From contig CAKREH010000011.1 of assembly GCA_934317215.1 (NCBI GenBank), positions 1 to 64,000 of the forward strand: DNA of 64,000 nucleotides. Direction: 5' to 3'. This document shows positions 1 to 8,367 of the stretch, one piece after another. The stretch's first letter is position 1, and each line of letters begins with the position of its first letter. The position numbers were made by a program, and so were the translations under genes. Below the pieces are notes generated by a model, which saw only the letters and a program-made list of their open reading frames with translations, was not told the origin of the DNA and ran no database searches. This DNA comes from an uncultured Roseburia sp. (GTDB lineage Bacteria; Bacillota; Clostridia; Lachnospirales; Lachnospiraceae).

Positions 1-317
1 TGGAGATTTAACTGATTGTCTATGTCCCGTCCGGCATACATTACTCTAAGTATTGTTACAACCTTTTTATCGCTGTCTGGAATATAAAGTATCACATAAT
101 TGTCTACTGGTAATACACGAAGTCCACGGCTTTTCCACGGTTCTTTTTCATATTTTCGATAACGCTCCGGCATCGTATCCAGACTTAATATCTGTTCTTC
201 CAGACGGTCAAGCTGTCCGCTTGCATTTTCCGGCGATTGTAATTCAAAAGCAATATATTCAAAAATTCCTCTCAAATCACTGTCAGCCTGTTCGGATACT
301 TCTACTTCATATATCAT
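1..317 (-). CDS. RelE/ParE-family toxin, partial at window edge
   Basis: The minus strand reads open from an ATG at 317 to the window edge, giving 105 codons with no stop seen. The N-terminus reads MIYEVEVSEQADSDLRGIFE and the C-terminal part contains LRVLPVDNYVILYIPD and VVTILRVMYAGRD, the alternating strands typical of the RelE/ParE toxin fold, with the closing 'R-x-x-Y-x-G-R-D' element. Members of this family are mRNA interferases or gyrase inhibitors; which one cannot be told here. The ATG overlaps the antitoxin stop codon (ATGA), so the two are translationally coupled. The family is usually about 95-110 residues, so the gene is almost complete and should end just outside the window. Confidence 0.8.
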   Translation of the reverse strand, partial: MIYEVEVSEQADSDLRGIFEYIAFELQSPENASGQLDRLEEQILSLDTMPERYRKYEKEPWKSRGLRVLPVDNYVILYIPDSDKKVVTILRVMYAGRDIDNQLNL

Positions 318-622
318 AAGCCATAATCCTTGCGAATGTCAGCAAAGGCTTTCTTCGCATTTTTTGTCCGTCCAGCCTGCATATCCGCATATCCTTTCTC
401 CAATTCTTCATTGAACTCTGCTTCTGATAATGTACTGATGTCAACAGGTCTGGCAGATGGTATTTTTACTTCAAACGGAAGTCCTCTCTGTAAGATAATC
501 TGTTTATAAAACATATTGATAGCACTGGAAGCAGGGATACCAAGTGTAGACAGGATACTTTCTGCTTTTTCTTTGACATCTGGTTCAATCCTTGCATATA
601 AATTTGCTGATTTTGTAGCCAT
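314..622 (-). CDS. RelB/DinJ-family antitoxin
   Basis: This 102-residue protein begins MATKSANLYARIEPDVKEKA. The chosen ATG has AAAGGAG about 9 bases upstream; an in-frame ATG three codons earlier lies directly against the ribosome binding site and is unlikely. Residues 1-50 form the ribbon-helix-helix DNA-binding part (N-terminal strand, then VKEKAESILSTLGIPASSAI), as in RelB/DinJ, and the acidic C-terminal half should wrap the toxin. It overlaps the downstream toxin gene by four bases. RelB/DinJ proteins usually repress their own operon together with the toxin. Such pairs are common on integrative elements, in keeping with the broken mobile-element sequence next to it. Confidence 0.85.
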   Translation of the reverse strand: MATKSANLYARIEPDVKEKAESILSTLGIPASSAINMFYKQIILQRGLPFEVKIPSARPVDISTLSEAEFNEELEKGYADMQAGRTKNAKKAFADIRKDYGL

Positions 623-701
623 ATAAAACATCTCCTTTCGTGAGTAGTGTTTCCATCTATCTTTATTATATGCAAATGTCCGCACAATAGCAATACTAAT
701 T

Positions 702-881
702 TTACGCTCCAATAATCTTATTGAATAACTGTAACAATACGTCTTTTACGCCGGACGCATTGAATACAAAACCAACGGCTACTAAGGCAACTACCAAGAA
801 TCCGATGAGTTTGGAAAACTCACGCTTGAATCCAGCGTAAGGTTCTGTCCAGTGTGTAAGGTTCGGGTTTGGTCGTGAGCT
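702..881 (-). pseudogene. open frame with one membrane segment, likely conjugative-element remnant
   Basis: A minus-strand frame is open for about 58 codons and ends with TAA at 702. It reads through EPYAGFKREFSKLIGF into a hydrophobic stretch (LVVALVAVGFVF) and ends LLQLFNKIIGA. No convincing ATG with a ribosome binding site was found and it overlaps the end of the next feature in another frame. One membrane helix near a short C-terminal tail is what small conjugation proteins of clostridial elements often show, but the family was not recognised. It is best read as a fragment left by deletion or frameshift. Confidence 0.35.
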
Positions 882-1194
882 TTAACGGCTCCCTGTTCTC
901 CCCGATGAACCACGCCCAGCGGACAGGTAATTTCCAGTCGCTCCGTTTCTTGTCTGCTTCCTTATCCACGAAGCGTACATAACGGTTGATAATAGAAAAT
1001 GCCGTCCGTTCAGCGTCATAGTAAGTCAGCAGGTCACGGACAGCATTCATAACGTGTTCAATGTAGCCGACACGTTCTGCTGATTCTGTCCAGTATTGAT
1101 TGCCGGAAGCATGAACCGCTGTCACTGGTAATGCCGTGAGAATGGTTGCAAGAGCAAGCGTTCCTGTCAGCAATCGCTTTACTAGCTTATTCAT
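820..1194 (-). pseudogene. secreted-protein fragment, probably a deletion chimera from a conjugative element
   Basis: From an ATG at 1194 (AAAGGAG 11 bases upstream) 124 codons follow. Residues 1-30 are a clear signal peptide (MNKLVKRLLTGTLALATILT, cleavage near AVHA-SG). The next residues (GNQYWTESAERVGYIEHVM) look like the start of large surface proteins with thioester/VaFE repeats carried on clostridial conjugative elements. The sequence then switches to an unrelated basic, tryptophan-rich stretch (SDWKLPVRWAWFIGENREPL) and ends after 124 residues, far shorter than such surface proteins. I infer an internal deletion joining two genes. The family assignment of the N-terminus is from memory and the second half was not recognised. 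Confidence 0.4.
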
Positions 1195-1399
1195 ATTTCT
1201 TCTTTCTCCTTTCGATTTTGGGTATGAAAAAAGCCGTCCATTTCTGAACGACTGGAAATAGAAAAGGAACGCCAAAAGTGTACGTTCCATAGTCTATAAA
1301 ATATTTAATTTTTCTCTCTGGTGTGCTATCTGATGCCAATTTTGACCCCAAATTTCTGAAAAATGACGATTTTTGATGAACATCTACAAATTTTCAAAA

Positions 1400-1432
1400 C
1401 CCGTGAATCCCTTGTAAATAGGGCGTTACGGG
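1400..1432. repeat. inverted repeat, candidate recombination (att) site
   Basis: Two nested inverted pairs lie here: outer CCCGT...ACGGG and inner CCCT...AGGG around a short AT-rich centre. It sits between the decayed mobile-element frames on the left and an ordinary chromosomal terminator on the right, in a gene-free stretch of roughly 370 bases (1195-1565). Tyrosine-recombinase crossover sites have this shape. No integrase gene is visible in the window, so this is inference from position and symmetry only. Confidence 0.3.
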
Positions 1433-1504
1433 ACTATATGAAACTAGACAAAACCAACGTCACAATAACAAGAGGTGAGTGCTAATTATTTTATAAAAAA
1501 AATA

Positions 1505-1551
1505 TAAACTGTCCTGCGAATAGGATATGCTCTGCATCCGCAGGACTTTTT
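1505..1551. terminator. bidirectional intrinsic terminator
   Basis: Arms GTCCTGCG (1511-1518) and CGCAGGAC (1539-1546) form a stem. On the plus strand it is followed at once by TTTTT; on the minus strand by a looser T-rich run (TTTATATTTTTTT). It closes the minus-strand operon that ends at 1566. Confidence 0.6.
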
Positions 1552-1565
1552 CCCTCACAATCCCC

Positions 1566-2756
1566 CTATTCTTCTATCCGGATCACATCTTTCAGCACAT
1601 AATGAAACGAAGGTGCAGACGCAAACTCATTCTCCGTATATCCCTGATTCAGATCATAAGTATCGTCCGGGTCATCCGGATCTGCCCCGACATAATCTCC
1701 CCGGAACACATCCAGTTTCCCCTGATCAAACTGCCGGATCACTTCCTGCATTTTTTCCGCTGTGCCATCAGCAGCCGTGATTTCATTTAACTCTAACATC
1801 TGCACCCAGTCTTCTTCAAAACCGGCACCAATATCATTTCCATTGACCGTTCCTTTGATACTTTTCTCAATCACACGGTCGTTTAATACTGCATCCACAG
1901 CTCCCATCATATAGGGTTCCCAGTTGATCTTGCATCCGGTGAGATAAGTGGTCGGCGCCACATCTTCCATACTCTGATTATAACTTACCAGATAAACCGG
2001 GGTTCCCGCAGCAGTTTCCTCACACGCGGTAGCCGGGCCTGCAGTATCCGAATGCTGTGATATGATCACACAGCCCTCATCGATCAGGTCTTTGGCATAC
2101 TTTTTTTCCGTCCGGTAATCATTCCATTTATTGGTATAACGCACTGTCATCACCGCATCCGGTACGACTGATCTCACTCCGAGCAAAAACGCCGTATATC
2201 CGGAGATCACCTCCGCATAAGGATAGGCTGCAACATATCCGATCTTTGCCTGCTGCTCTGTGATCACGCCTTCTTTGATCAGTTCTTTCATTTTCATCCC
2301 GGCTGCCACTCCCGCCGTATATCTTCCCTGATAAATTTTTCCCATAAATGTATGATAATTTTTTAAAACAGGTTCTTCATTTGCATTCGCACATGTTGCC
2401 ATACAAAACTCAATCCCGGGATATTTTTCTGCAAACTCCTTCGTAACGGTTCCATAATTATAACTGGTCGTAAAAATCAGGTCACATCCGGCATACACAA
2501 GCTGCTGTAAGTACTCTGATTCCGTTCCCTCCGCAACATTATTGAGTGCAATGACTTTTACCTGATCCCCGTATTTTGTCTGAATTGCCTCCTGCGCATC
2601 AATAAAGTTGCTGGTATATGCGGTACTCGCATCTCCAACATACACAAAACCAACCGTGATCTCTCTTTCTTCGTCTCTCAGAAAGTATACAGATGCCGAC
2701 ACAAAAGCAATCACAACCAGACAGGTGCACAATGTCACAAGATATACTTTTTTCAC
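1566..2756 (-). CDS. BMP/PnrA-family substrate-binding protein, membrane anchored
   Basis: The start is a GTG at 2756 with AGGAGG seven bases upstream and only one base after the stop codon of the sensor gene before it, so the two are co-transcribed and probably coupled. The 396-residue protein starts VKKVYLVTLCTCLVVIAF, a single hydrophobic anchor without a lipobox cysteine. The rest matches the BMP (basic membrane protein, PnrA nucleoside-binding) family: VGFVYVGDASTAYTSNFID near the start, GCDLIFTTSYNYG, the KIGYVAAYPYAEVISGYTAF domain-2 entry and VSYNQSMEDVAPTTYLTG. These proteins bind purine nucleosides for ABC uptake. No permease or ATPase is nearby, and it is anchored by a helix, so I infer it presents a ligand to the neighbouring sensor rather than feeding a transporter. 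Confidence 0.8.
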   Translation of the reverse strand: MKKVYLVTLCTCLVVIAFVSASVYFLRDEEREITVGFVYVGDASTAYTSNFIDAQEAIQTKYGDQVKVIALNNVAEGTESEYLQQLVYAGCDLIFTTSYNYGTVTKEFAEKYPGIEFCMATCANANEEPVLKNYHTFMGKIYQGRYTAGVAAGMKMKELIKEGVITEQQAKIGYVAAYPYAEVISGYTAFLLGVRSVVPDAVMTVRYTNKWNDYRTEKKYAKDLIDEGCVIISQHSDTAGPATACEETAAGTPVYLVSYNQSMEDVAPTTYLTGCKINWEPYMMGAVDAVLNDRVIEKSIKGTVNGNDIGAGFEEDWVQMLELNEITAADGTAEKMQEVIRQFDQGKLDVFRGDYVGADPDDPDDTYDLNQGYTENEFASAPSFHYVLKDVIRIEE

Positions 2757-2757
2757 C

Positions 2758-5700
2758 TTACTCCTCCTTTTTTTCCCTGCTATGATCTGTATGTGTATGT
2801 TCTTTGTACAGACTGCATATGTCAATCTTTCCATTGTCAATCAGTCCTAACATAACATCGACAAGTCCTGGATCAAACTGCGTTCCCTTTCCATTTTTCA
2901 GTTCCTGTATCACATAGGCCATATCCAACTGTTTCCGGTAAACGCGATTCGCCGTCATTGCATCAAATGTATCTGCAATTCCGATAATTCTGGCATTGAT
3001 CGGGATTTCTTCTCCTTTTAACCCGTGCACATATCCTTTTCCATCGTATCTTTCATGATGATATAAGGCACCTTCTTCCACATGGTCTACGATCGTGAAA
3101 CTTTTTAAGATCTCCGCACCTTTCGTCACATGCGATTTCATAATTCCATATTCCTCATCCGTTAATTTCTCCGGCTTATTTAAAATCCGGTCGGGAATAC
3201 CGATCTTTCCGATATCATGTAAAAGTGCTGCCTTTTTCAGATCCTCACAGCTTTTCTCATCAAACCCAAGTTCTTTTGCGATCAGTACGGAATATTCTGC
3301 CACACGCTCAGAATGCTGACTCGTCCTTACATCTTTAGCGTCTACCGTCTTAGCGATCGTAAGTACCGTCTCATTCCCCATTTCCAGCTGCTTTTTTACC
3401 AGTTCAATCTCCTTTTTCTGAAGATCGATCACTCTCTGCACCTGTGTATGAAAAATCATCCAGGTCAGATAAGCTACTGCTAACGTAAATACTGCCACTA
3501 TATAAACCACAAACCACCAGTGATCGTAGATTTCTGCCTTTTTTTCAATGGTATACACACTTTCCACTACCGGATTCTGTCCCTTATGATCCAGCACCGC
3601 AATATGAAACTTATAGGTTCCTACCGGAAGATTTGTATAAATCACACTGGACATCTCACTTTGGGACACCACCTGCGGCTCACTGTCATACCCCTCTAAG
3701 TAAACACTTACATAAGGGATATTCACGGAATAATTGATAATTTCCGGAAATATCTCAAGCTTTTCTGCTCCCCTTTCCAGATAGATCACCTCTCCACGTC
3801 TGACAAAATGCGATACATCATCTATTTTTACGGATTTCATCTGCATACGGTAGGAACGGACGGAAACCTCATAATTTTTAAGATCCATACAAATCACGCC
3901 CGTATCTGTGGAAAAATAGAAATTCATATCCTCATCTACATAATTCCATGCATTTGGTGTCAGCGCCCAGTTAAGCCCGGCATCACTGTTTAACAGTTTA
4001 TACTCTAATTCCTTCCCGGACAAAAGCTCCTCTTTATCCACAACATAGATCCCCGCTGACCCTGGTATAAACAAAGTATGGTCGATTCCCTCCACAATAT
4101 CATAATTATTATAATAAGGAAATTTATCAAGACTCCTGATTTTTCCTTCCGTATCCATGTAACAGATTCCATTACTTGTTACAATAAATACACCTCCATC
4201 CTCATTTTTCACCATACGGAGGATCACCTCTGAGCTTAATCCATCCTCTTTGTTGTAAACATCATCCACTTTTCCATTTTTTATCACCGCGATTCCATTT
4301 CCATCCGTGCCGGCAAATATGGTTCCATCTTCCTGTTCTAATACGCAAAGAATCTTCGGTACCGTAAGTCCATCTGATTCACCGGTCACTTTTGTAATCT
4401 CCCCGTCCCGGATAAACGTAAGTCCCGCATCTCCTGCCGCAAGTATCGTCCCGTTTTTTAGTTCTTCGACGGTACGGTATTTATTACCATTTGCCCCACT
4501 GGCATTGTCATAGACAAAAGTCTCTCCTTTTGCTGTAATCTCATAAATGCCCTTTCCCGTTGTGCAGATCCACAAGTTTCCACAGCTGTCTGTCCGAAGA
4601 CATCGTATTCTTGTGCCAGCTAAGGTTTCCGTAATATCATCCGTATATTCTTCTCCGGTTTCTTCATCCATTACCTCTAATCCGCTGTCCGTTCCTATAT
4701 AAAACCTGTTCTGCCATTTCGTAACTGAATTGACAACCTGATTTTCCTGTATAGCTCCTGTCTGCAATGATGTAAATACTGACTTACATAAACGAAGAAC
4801 GCCAAGTCTTGATGATGTAAACCAGAGATTTCCCTGATAATCCATCAGCACATGATCAATCGAACTGTTGAATGTATCCGTATTTATCATTTTAAAATCT
4901 GTCTGTTCCACAAAATATCCCACTCCGTTATCGGCACAGACAAACATGGCTCCGTCATCTAAAAAATACAGTGACTTTATATTGGATAATTCTTCACAGC
5001 CTTTCGTTTCCCTGTATTTCCACTCTCCCGTATCACAGCCATAGCAAAGTATCTCATTCTGTGAAGTTCCGGCATACAAAAGCCCGTTTTCATCAAACTT
5101 ACAGCAGGAAAAATCAGCTCCCTCGGATGGCTCCACAACATCCGTGATCTTTCCCTGCCTGATAAAATACAGTTTTCCATCATCGGTTACCGCTGCAACT
5201 GTTCCATTTGCATCTGCATCCATACTTTTTACATACACAATATCTTCCATCGTCTTTTTCACATTTAACCCACCTGCTAATGTGACAATGGAAAGTGCCC
5301 CGGCTGTTCCAACATAATAATTTCCATCTGCGCACTGTGTAATACAGCGCACCGAATCCGATGCAAGTCCCTGTTTTTCAGTAATAACATTTGCAACCGT
5401 ATCATTGATAAAGATGGAAAGTCCGCTGTCATTCGTTCCAACCCACAGTCTGCCTTCCTCATCCGTATACAGGCAGTTCACGGTTTTTATCGATTCATAT
5501 TCACTGATCCATTGAAATTTTGTGCCATTATACCGGTACAGCCCGCCATATGTTCCGATCCATAAAACGCCATCCTTCGTCTGCACAATATCATTGGCAC
5601 ATCCACCCGGTATTCCATTTTCCCTGCCATAAACAGTCTGAAGATAACTACTGTAATCTTCCTGTTCTGTAACTGTTTTTGCCGTTACTGTCTCTCCCCG

Positions 5701-6306
5701 GATCATGCCAAGCACCAATATACAAAGAAACATCATGAGCAGCGTATGCTGTCTTTTAGATACAATTTTTTTCTGAACCAATTTTATAAGAGAAAATACT
5801 AAGACGATCGTTATAACCTTATCAAGAAAATCAAGATAAAACTGTCCCATACAGTGACTGAAAAAGCTGTTGAATCCAACTTTTTCCATAGACGCAATAA
5901 CACCGTCTCCCCAGATATTCTGCGTAGAACCATCACAATACAGATAGTTAAACGGGACAGAAAGTGTCACCGATAAAACCGCTACTAAAAAACTTGTTGA
6001 AAGTACTCCATAAAGATTTTTTAAAAATCCTTTTTTCACACATATGCCGGTCGTTATTCCAACCATGGCACTGACCACTGCATAAAACATATTTGTCCAT
6101 GAATATAAAATCCCATAGGTAAGATTTACCGTCATCCCGACCATAGCTCCACAGAAAGGTCCCAGCACATACGCCGCCGTTACTGTTCCAAAAGAATCAA
6201 GCCACAACGGCAGCTGCAGTCTGTCAGACAAAATCCTGCCGGCAAAATTTATCACTATACATCCAAGTACAAACGTGCTGATCACATACCATTTTTTATT
6301 TTTCAT
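2758..6306 (-). CDS. membrane beta-propeller sensor with HD-GYP output domain
   Basis: This 1182-residue protein has, in order: an N-terminal block of about five membrane helices (1-185) resembling ECF-transporter S-components (LPLWLDSFGTVTAAYVLGPF); a further hydrophobic segment; a long region of two-component-regulator propeller repeats (about 215-790, recurring 'LWIGTYGGLYRYN'-type blades); a Y_Y_Y-like beta-sandwich (about 830-920); a membrane helix near 935-955 (WWFVVYIVAVFTLAVAYLTW); a short coiled coil; and a C-terminal HD-GYP domain (about 985-1165) with HDIGKIGIPD and HHERYDGKGYV. HD-GYP domains hydrolyse cyclic di-GMP. Here the usual GYP is GYV, although the HD and HHE metal ligands remain. 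The architecture parallels Bacteroidetes hybrid sensors but with a c-di-GMP-type output. The binding protein at 1566-2756 follows in the same operon. Confidence 0.85.
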   Translation of the reverse strand: MKNKKWYVISTFVLGCIVINFAGRILSDRLQLPLWLDSFGTVTAAYVLGPFCGAMVGMTVNLTYGILYSWTNMFYAVVSAMVGITTGICVKKGFLKNLYGVLSTSFLVAVLSVTLSVPFNYLYCDGSTQNIWGDGVIASMEKVGFNSFFSHCMGQFYLDFLDKVITIVLVFSLIKLVQKKIVSKRQHTLLMMFLCILVLGMIRGETVTAKTVTEQEDYSSYLQTVYGRENGIPGGCANDIVQTKDGVLWIGTYGGLYRYNGTKFQWISEYESIKTVNCLYTDEEGRLWVGTNDSGLSIFINDTVANVITEKQGLASDSVRCITQCADGNYYVGTAGALSIVTLAGGLNVKKTMEDIVYVKSMDADANGTVAAVTDDGKLYFIRQGKITDVVEPSEGADFSCCKFDENGLLYAGTSQNEILCYGCDTGEWKYRETKGCEELSNIKSLYFLDDGAMFVCADNGVGYFVEQTDFKMINTDTFNSSIDHVLMDYQGNLWFTSSRLGVLRLCKSVFTSLQTGAIQENQVVNSVTKWQNRFYIGTDSGLEVMDEETGEEYTDDITETLAGTRIRCLRTDSCGNLWICTTGKGIYEITAKGETFVYDNASGANGNKYRTVEELKNGTILAAGDAGLTFIRDGEITKVTGESDGLTVPKILCVLEQEDGTIFAGTDGNGIAVIKNGKVDDVYNKEDGLSSEVILRMVKNEDGGVFIVTSNGICYMDTEGKIRSLDKFPYYNNYDIVEGIDHTLFIPGSAGIYVVDKEELLSGKELEYKLLNSDAGLNWALTPNAWNYVDEDMNFYFSTDTGVICMDLKNYEVSVRSYRMQMKSVKIDDVSHFVRRGEVIYLERGAEKLEIFPEIINYSVNIPYVSVYLEGYDSEPQVVSQSEMSSVIYTNLPVGTYKFHIAVLDHKGQNPVVESVYTIEKKAEIYDHWWFVVYIVAVFTLAVAYLTWMIFHTQVQRVIDLQKKEIELVKKQLEMGNETVLTIAKTVDAKDVRTSQHSERVAEYSVLIAKELGFDEKSCEDLKKAALLHDIGKIGIPDRILNKPEKLTDEEYGIMKSHVTKGAEILKSFTIVDHVEEGALYHHERYDGKGYVHGLKGEEIPINARIIGIADTFDAMTANRVYRKQLDMAYVIQELKNGKGTQFDPGLVDVMLGLIDNGKIDICSLYKEHTHTDHSREKKEE

Positions 6307-6374
6307 AGCCTTTTCCTCATATGTACATCAATAACACAGGTGCTATTGCTTTATCCCAGGGTAACTCTACTAAT

Positions 6375-6402
6375 ATTTTAACAAAAACCAGTAAAAAGAC
6401 AA
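6375..6402 (-). promoter_or_regulatory. sigma-A-type promoter for the HD-GYP sensor operon
   Basis: On the minus strand TTGTCT (6402-6397), 16 bases, then TAAAAT (6380-6375). It lies about 70 bases upstream of the sensor ATG at 6306. Confidence 0.45.
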
Positions 6403-6420
6403 CTGTTTCAGGTGATTTTA

Positions 6421-6440
6421 TACATTAATTTTTTAATGTA
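6421..6440. repeat. 20-bp palindrome between divergent genes
   Basis: TACATTAA on the left pairs with TTAATGTA on the right around TTTT. It lies between the sensor promoter and the plus-strand cyclohydrolase gene and could be an operator or a weak hairpin. No regulator can be assigned. Confidence 0.35.
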
Positions 6441-6580
6441 CGAAAGCGCCGGGTTACAGGATTTCTATTTCATTTAAAATTACAATATGTTAGAATAAAG
6501 CAATCAATGTAAAATATCGAATGAAAATGGTTAAAAAATACCGTACAGGTATGAAGAATAATGTGCAATGGAGGAATATC

Positions 6581-7228
6581 ATGGAACATCAGACAAATTC
6601 ATGCTTTACAGATTATTCCTGTAAAGATTTTATCACCGTCTTATCCGGCAAGGCTCCGGTTCCGGGAGGCGGCGGTGCCGCTGCCCTCGCCGGCGCGATC
6701 GGCATCTCTCTTGGAAATATGGTCGGGAGTCTTACCGTCGGAAAAAAGACCTATGCCGCTGTGGAAGAGGATATCATTCAATGTAAGAAAAAAGCAGACG
6801 ACATCACAGCACGGCTTTTAGATCTCGTGGAAAAAGACGCCGAAGCTTTCGAGCCGTTAAGTGCCGCCTACGGCATGCCAAAAAGCACACCGGAAGAAAT
6901 TGAAAAAAAGGCAGAAGTAATGGAAGCCGCCTTAGTGGGAGCCTGTGAAGTTCCACTTGAGATCATGCGGACCTGCGCAGAGGCAATCGATCTGATTGAA
7001 ACCTTTGCCGAAAAGGGCAGTAAAATTGCCATCAGCGATGCCGGTGTCGGCGCCACGCTGCTAAAATCTGCCCTGCAGGGAGCATCCTTAAATATCTACA
7101 TCAACACAAAATCCATGGCTGACAAAAAAGCTGCCTCATCTTATAATAAGGAAGCTGATGAACTGCGTGAAAAATACGAAAAGAAAGCAGATGAGATTTT
7201 CAATCTGGTCTGCTCAAAAATCAGATAA
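6581..7228 (+). CDS. fchA: methenyl-THF cyclohydrolase (cyclodeaminase/cyclohydrolase family)
   Basis: The ATG at 6581 has GGAGG six bases upstream; an in-frame ATG at 6521 lacks a ribosome binding site. The 215-residue protein belongs to the FTCD C-terminal (formiminotransferase-cyclodeaminase) family: APVPGGGGAAALAGAIGISL at residues 25-45 is the folate-binding glycine-rich turn, followed by an all-helical body. Stand-alone members act as 5,10-methenyl-THF cyclohydrolase (FchA) in acetogens and other clostridia, or as cyclodeaminase in histidine breakdown. No formiminotransferase or hut gene is present and folD follows about 80 bases downstream, so the cyclohydrolase role is favoured. The pairing matters because the neighbouring FolD lacks a key cyclohydrolase residue. 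Confidence 0.8.
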   Translation: MEHQTNSCFTDYSCKDFITVLSGKAPVPGGGGAAALAGAIGISLGNMVGSLTVGKKTYAAVEEDIIQCKKKADDITARLLDLVEKDAEAFEPLSAAYGMPKSTPEEIEKKAEVMEAALVGACEVPLEIMRTCAEAIDLIETFAEKGSKIAISDAGVGATLLKSALQGASLNIYINTKSMADKKAASSYNKEADELREKYEKKADEIFNLVCSKIR

Positions 7229-7308
7229 ACATTGATTGTACATTTTCCCAAACAATCTATGTGCAAAAATAAAAACAGAAATACAAGCTTGTAAAAATGG
7301 AGGTACCA

Positions 7309-8169
7309 ATGGCTAAATTATTATCAGGAAAAGAAGTTACCGCTTCTTTAAATGAAGAAATCCGAAAAAAAACAGAACTGCTCACTGCACATCATATCAC
7401 ACCAAAACTCGGCATCATCCGCATTGGAGAAAGAGAAGATGACATTTCTTACGAGCGCGGAGCTGCCAAACGATGCGAGACACTCGGCGTTGCCTGCGAA
7501 AAGTTTCTGCTCCCGGAAGATGCCACAGAAGAGGATGTTTTAAATACCATCGCACAGGTAAATGAGGCAGACGATATTCACGGCGTATTACTCTTCCGTC
7601 CTCTGCCGCGTCATTTAGATGAAAATAAGATCATCAATGCTCTCGCCGTAGAAAAAGACATTGATGGCATCACTGACCAATCCATGGCCTCTGTTTTCCT
7701 TGGAAAACAAACCGGTTTTGCACCGTGTACACCGAGTGCCTGCATGAAGATTTTAGATCACTATGGCATCGACTGCTCCGGCAAAAAAGCTGTCGTGATC
7801 GGCAGAAGCCCTGTCGTTGGAAAACCAGCTGCCATGATGCTTCTCCAGAAAAACGCAACTGTCACGATCTGTCACACAAAAACAAAAGATATGCCATCCG
7901 TTGTAAAGGAAGCTGATATCGTGATCGTTGCCGCCGGAAAACCAGGTGTCATTGGCGCAGACTACCTGCGCGCCGGTCAGACCGTCATCGATGTCGGCAT
8001 CAATGTAAACGAAGAAGGCAGGCTCTGCGGTGATGTCAGCTTCGCCGACGCTGAACCTCTCGTAGACGCGATCACCCCTGTTCCAGGAGGTGTCGGAAGC
8101 GTCACAACCTCCGTACTGGTTGAGCACGTTGTGGATGCCGCACTGCTTAAGGCTGGGCTGACTCTGTAA
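7309..8169 (+). CDS. folD: methylene-THF dehydrogenase (FolD), cyclohydrolase lysine apparently absent
   Basis: The start chosen is ATG 7309 (MAKLLSGKEV); the ATG four codons earlier is part of the ribosome binding site ATGGAGG. The 286-residue product has the FolD layout: N-terminal catalytic half with VEKDIDGI (about 120), then the NADP-binding Rossmann half with VIGRSPVVGKPAA, and the closing PVPGGVGSVTTSVLVEH. FolD oxidises 5,10-methylene-THF to methenyl-THF and usually also hydrolyses it to 10-formyl-THF. The conserved Y-x-x-x-K motif reads Y48-E-R-G-A52, so alanine stands where the catalytic lysine (Lys56 in the human enzyme) is expected; K54 is two places on. I infer a mainly or solely dehydrogenase enzyme that relies on the upstream cyclohydrolase. 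Confidence 0.88.
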   Translation: MAKLLSGKEVTASLNEEIRKKTELLTAHHITPKLGIIRIGEREDDISYERGAAKRCETLGVACEKFLLPEDATEEDVLNTIAQVNEADDIHGVLLFRPLPRHLDENKIINALAVEKDIDGITDQSMASVFLGKQTGFAPCTPSACMKILDHYGIDCSGKKAVVIGRSPVVGKPAAMMLLQKNATVTICHTKTKDMPSVVKEADIVIVAAGKPGVIGADYLRAGQTVIDVGINVNEEGRLCGDVSFADAEPLVDAITPVPGGVGSVTTSVLVEHVVDAALLKAGLTL

Positions 8170-8188
8170 ATTTTTTATTATATATAGC

Positions 8189-8230
8189 AAAAAATCCGCA
8201 GACGCACCTCCTGCATCCTGCGGATTTTTT
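8189..8230 (+). terminator. intrinsic terminator of folD
   Basis: AAAAATCCGCAG and CTGCGGATTTTTT pair around a 16-base loop, ending in six T. The repeat element at 8225 begins in this T-tract. Confidence 0.8.
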
Positions 8231-8355
8231 AATTCATAGGAAATTACATCCTATGAATTAAAAAGCCCTCCGGGCGGGATGCGCATCTCGCGGAGTAGAA
8301 GTTAGCTGTAAACAGCACCGCTCGAGCGCAAAAGAGTCGCAAGCGACTCTTTGTT
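8225..8355 (+). repeat. dispersed structured repeat, copy A
   Basis: About 131 bases, repeated in inverted orientation at 55952-56083 with only three mismatches. It holds an 11-bp hairpin (AATTCATAGGA / TCCTATGAATT), a GCCC/GGGC hairpin that on the minus strand is followed by TTTTT, the palindrome GATGCGCATC, and a terminal hairpin AGAGTCGC / GCGACTCT. No open frame of note. It starts inside the T-tract of the folD terminator. For the convergent GH1-ManA gene, whose stop is at 8368, its hairpins may act as the terminator. Confidence 0.85.
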
Positions 8356-8367
8356 CTCACAATGTAA

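Noticed and set aside
6307..6580. Possible tetrahydrofolate riboswitch before the one-carbon genes
   Set aside because: The conserved core could not be found; only promoter-like boxes and a short palindrome are visible.
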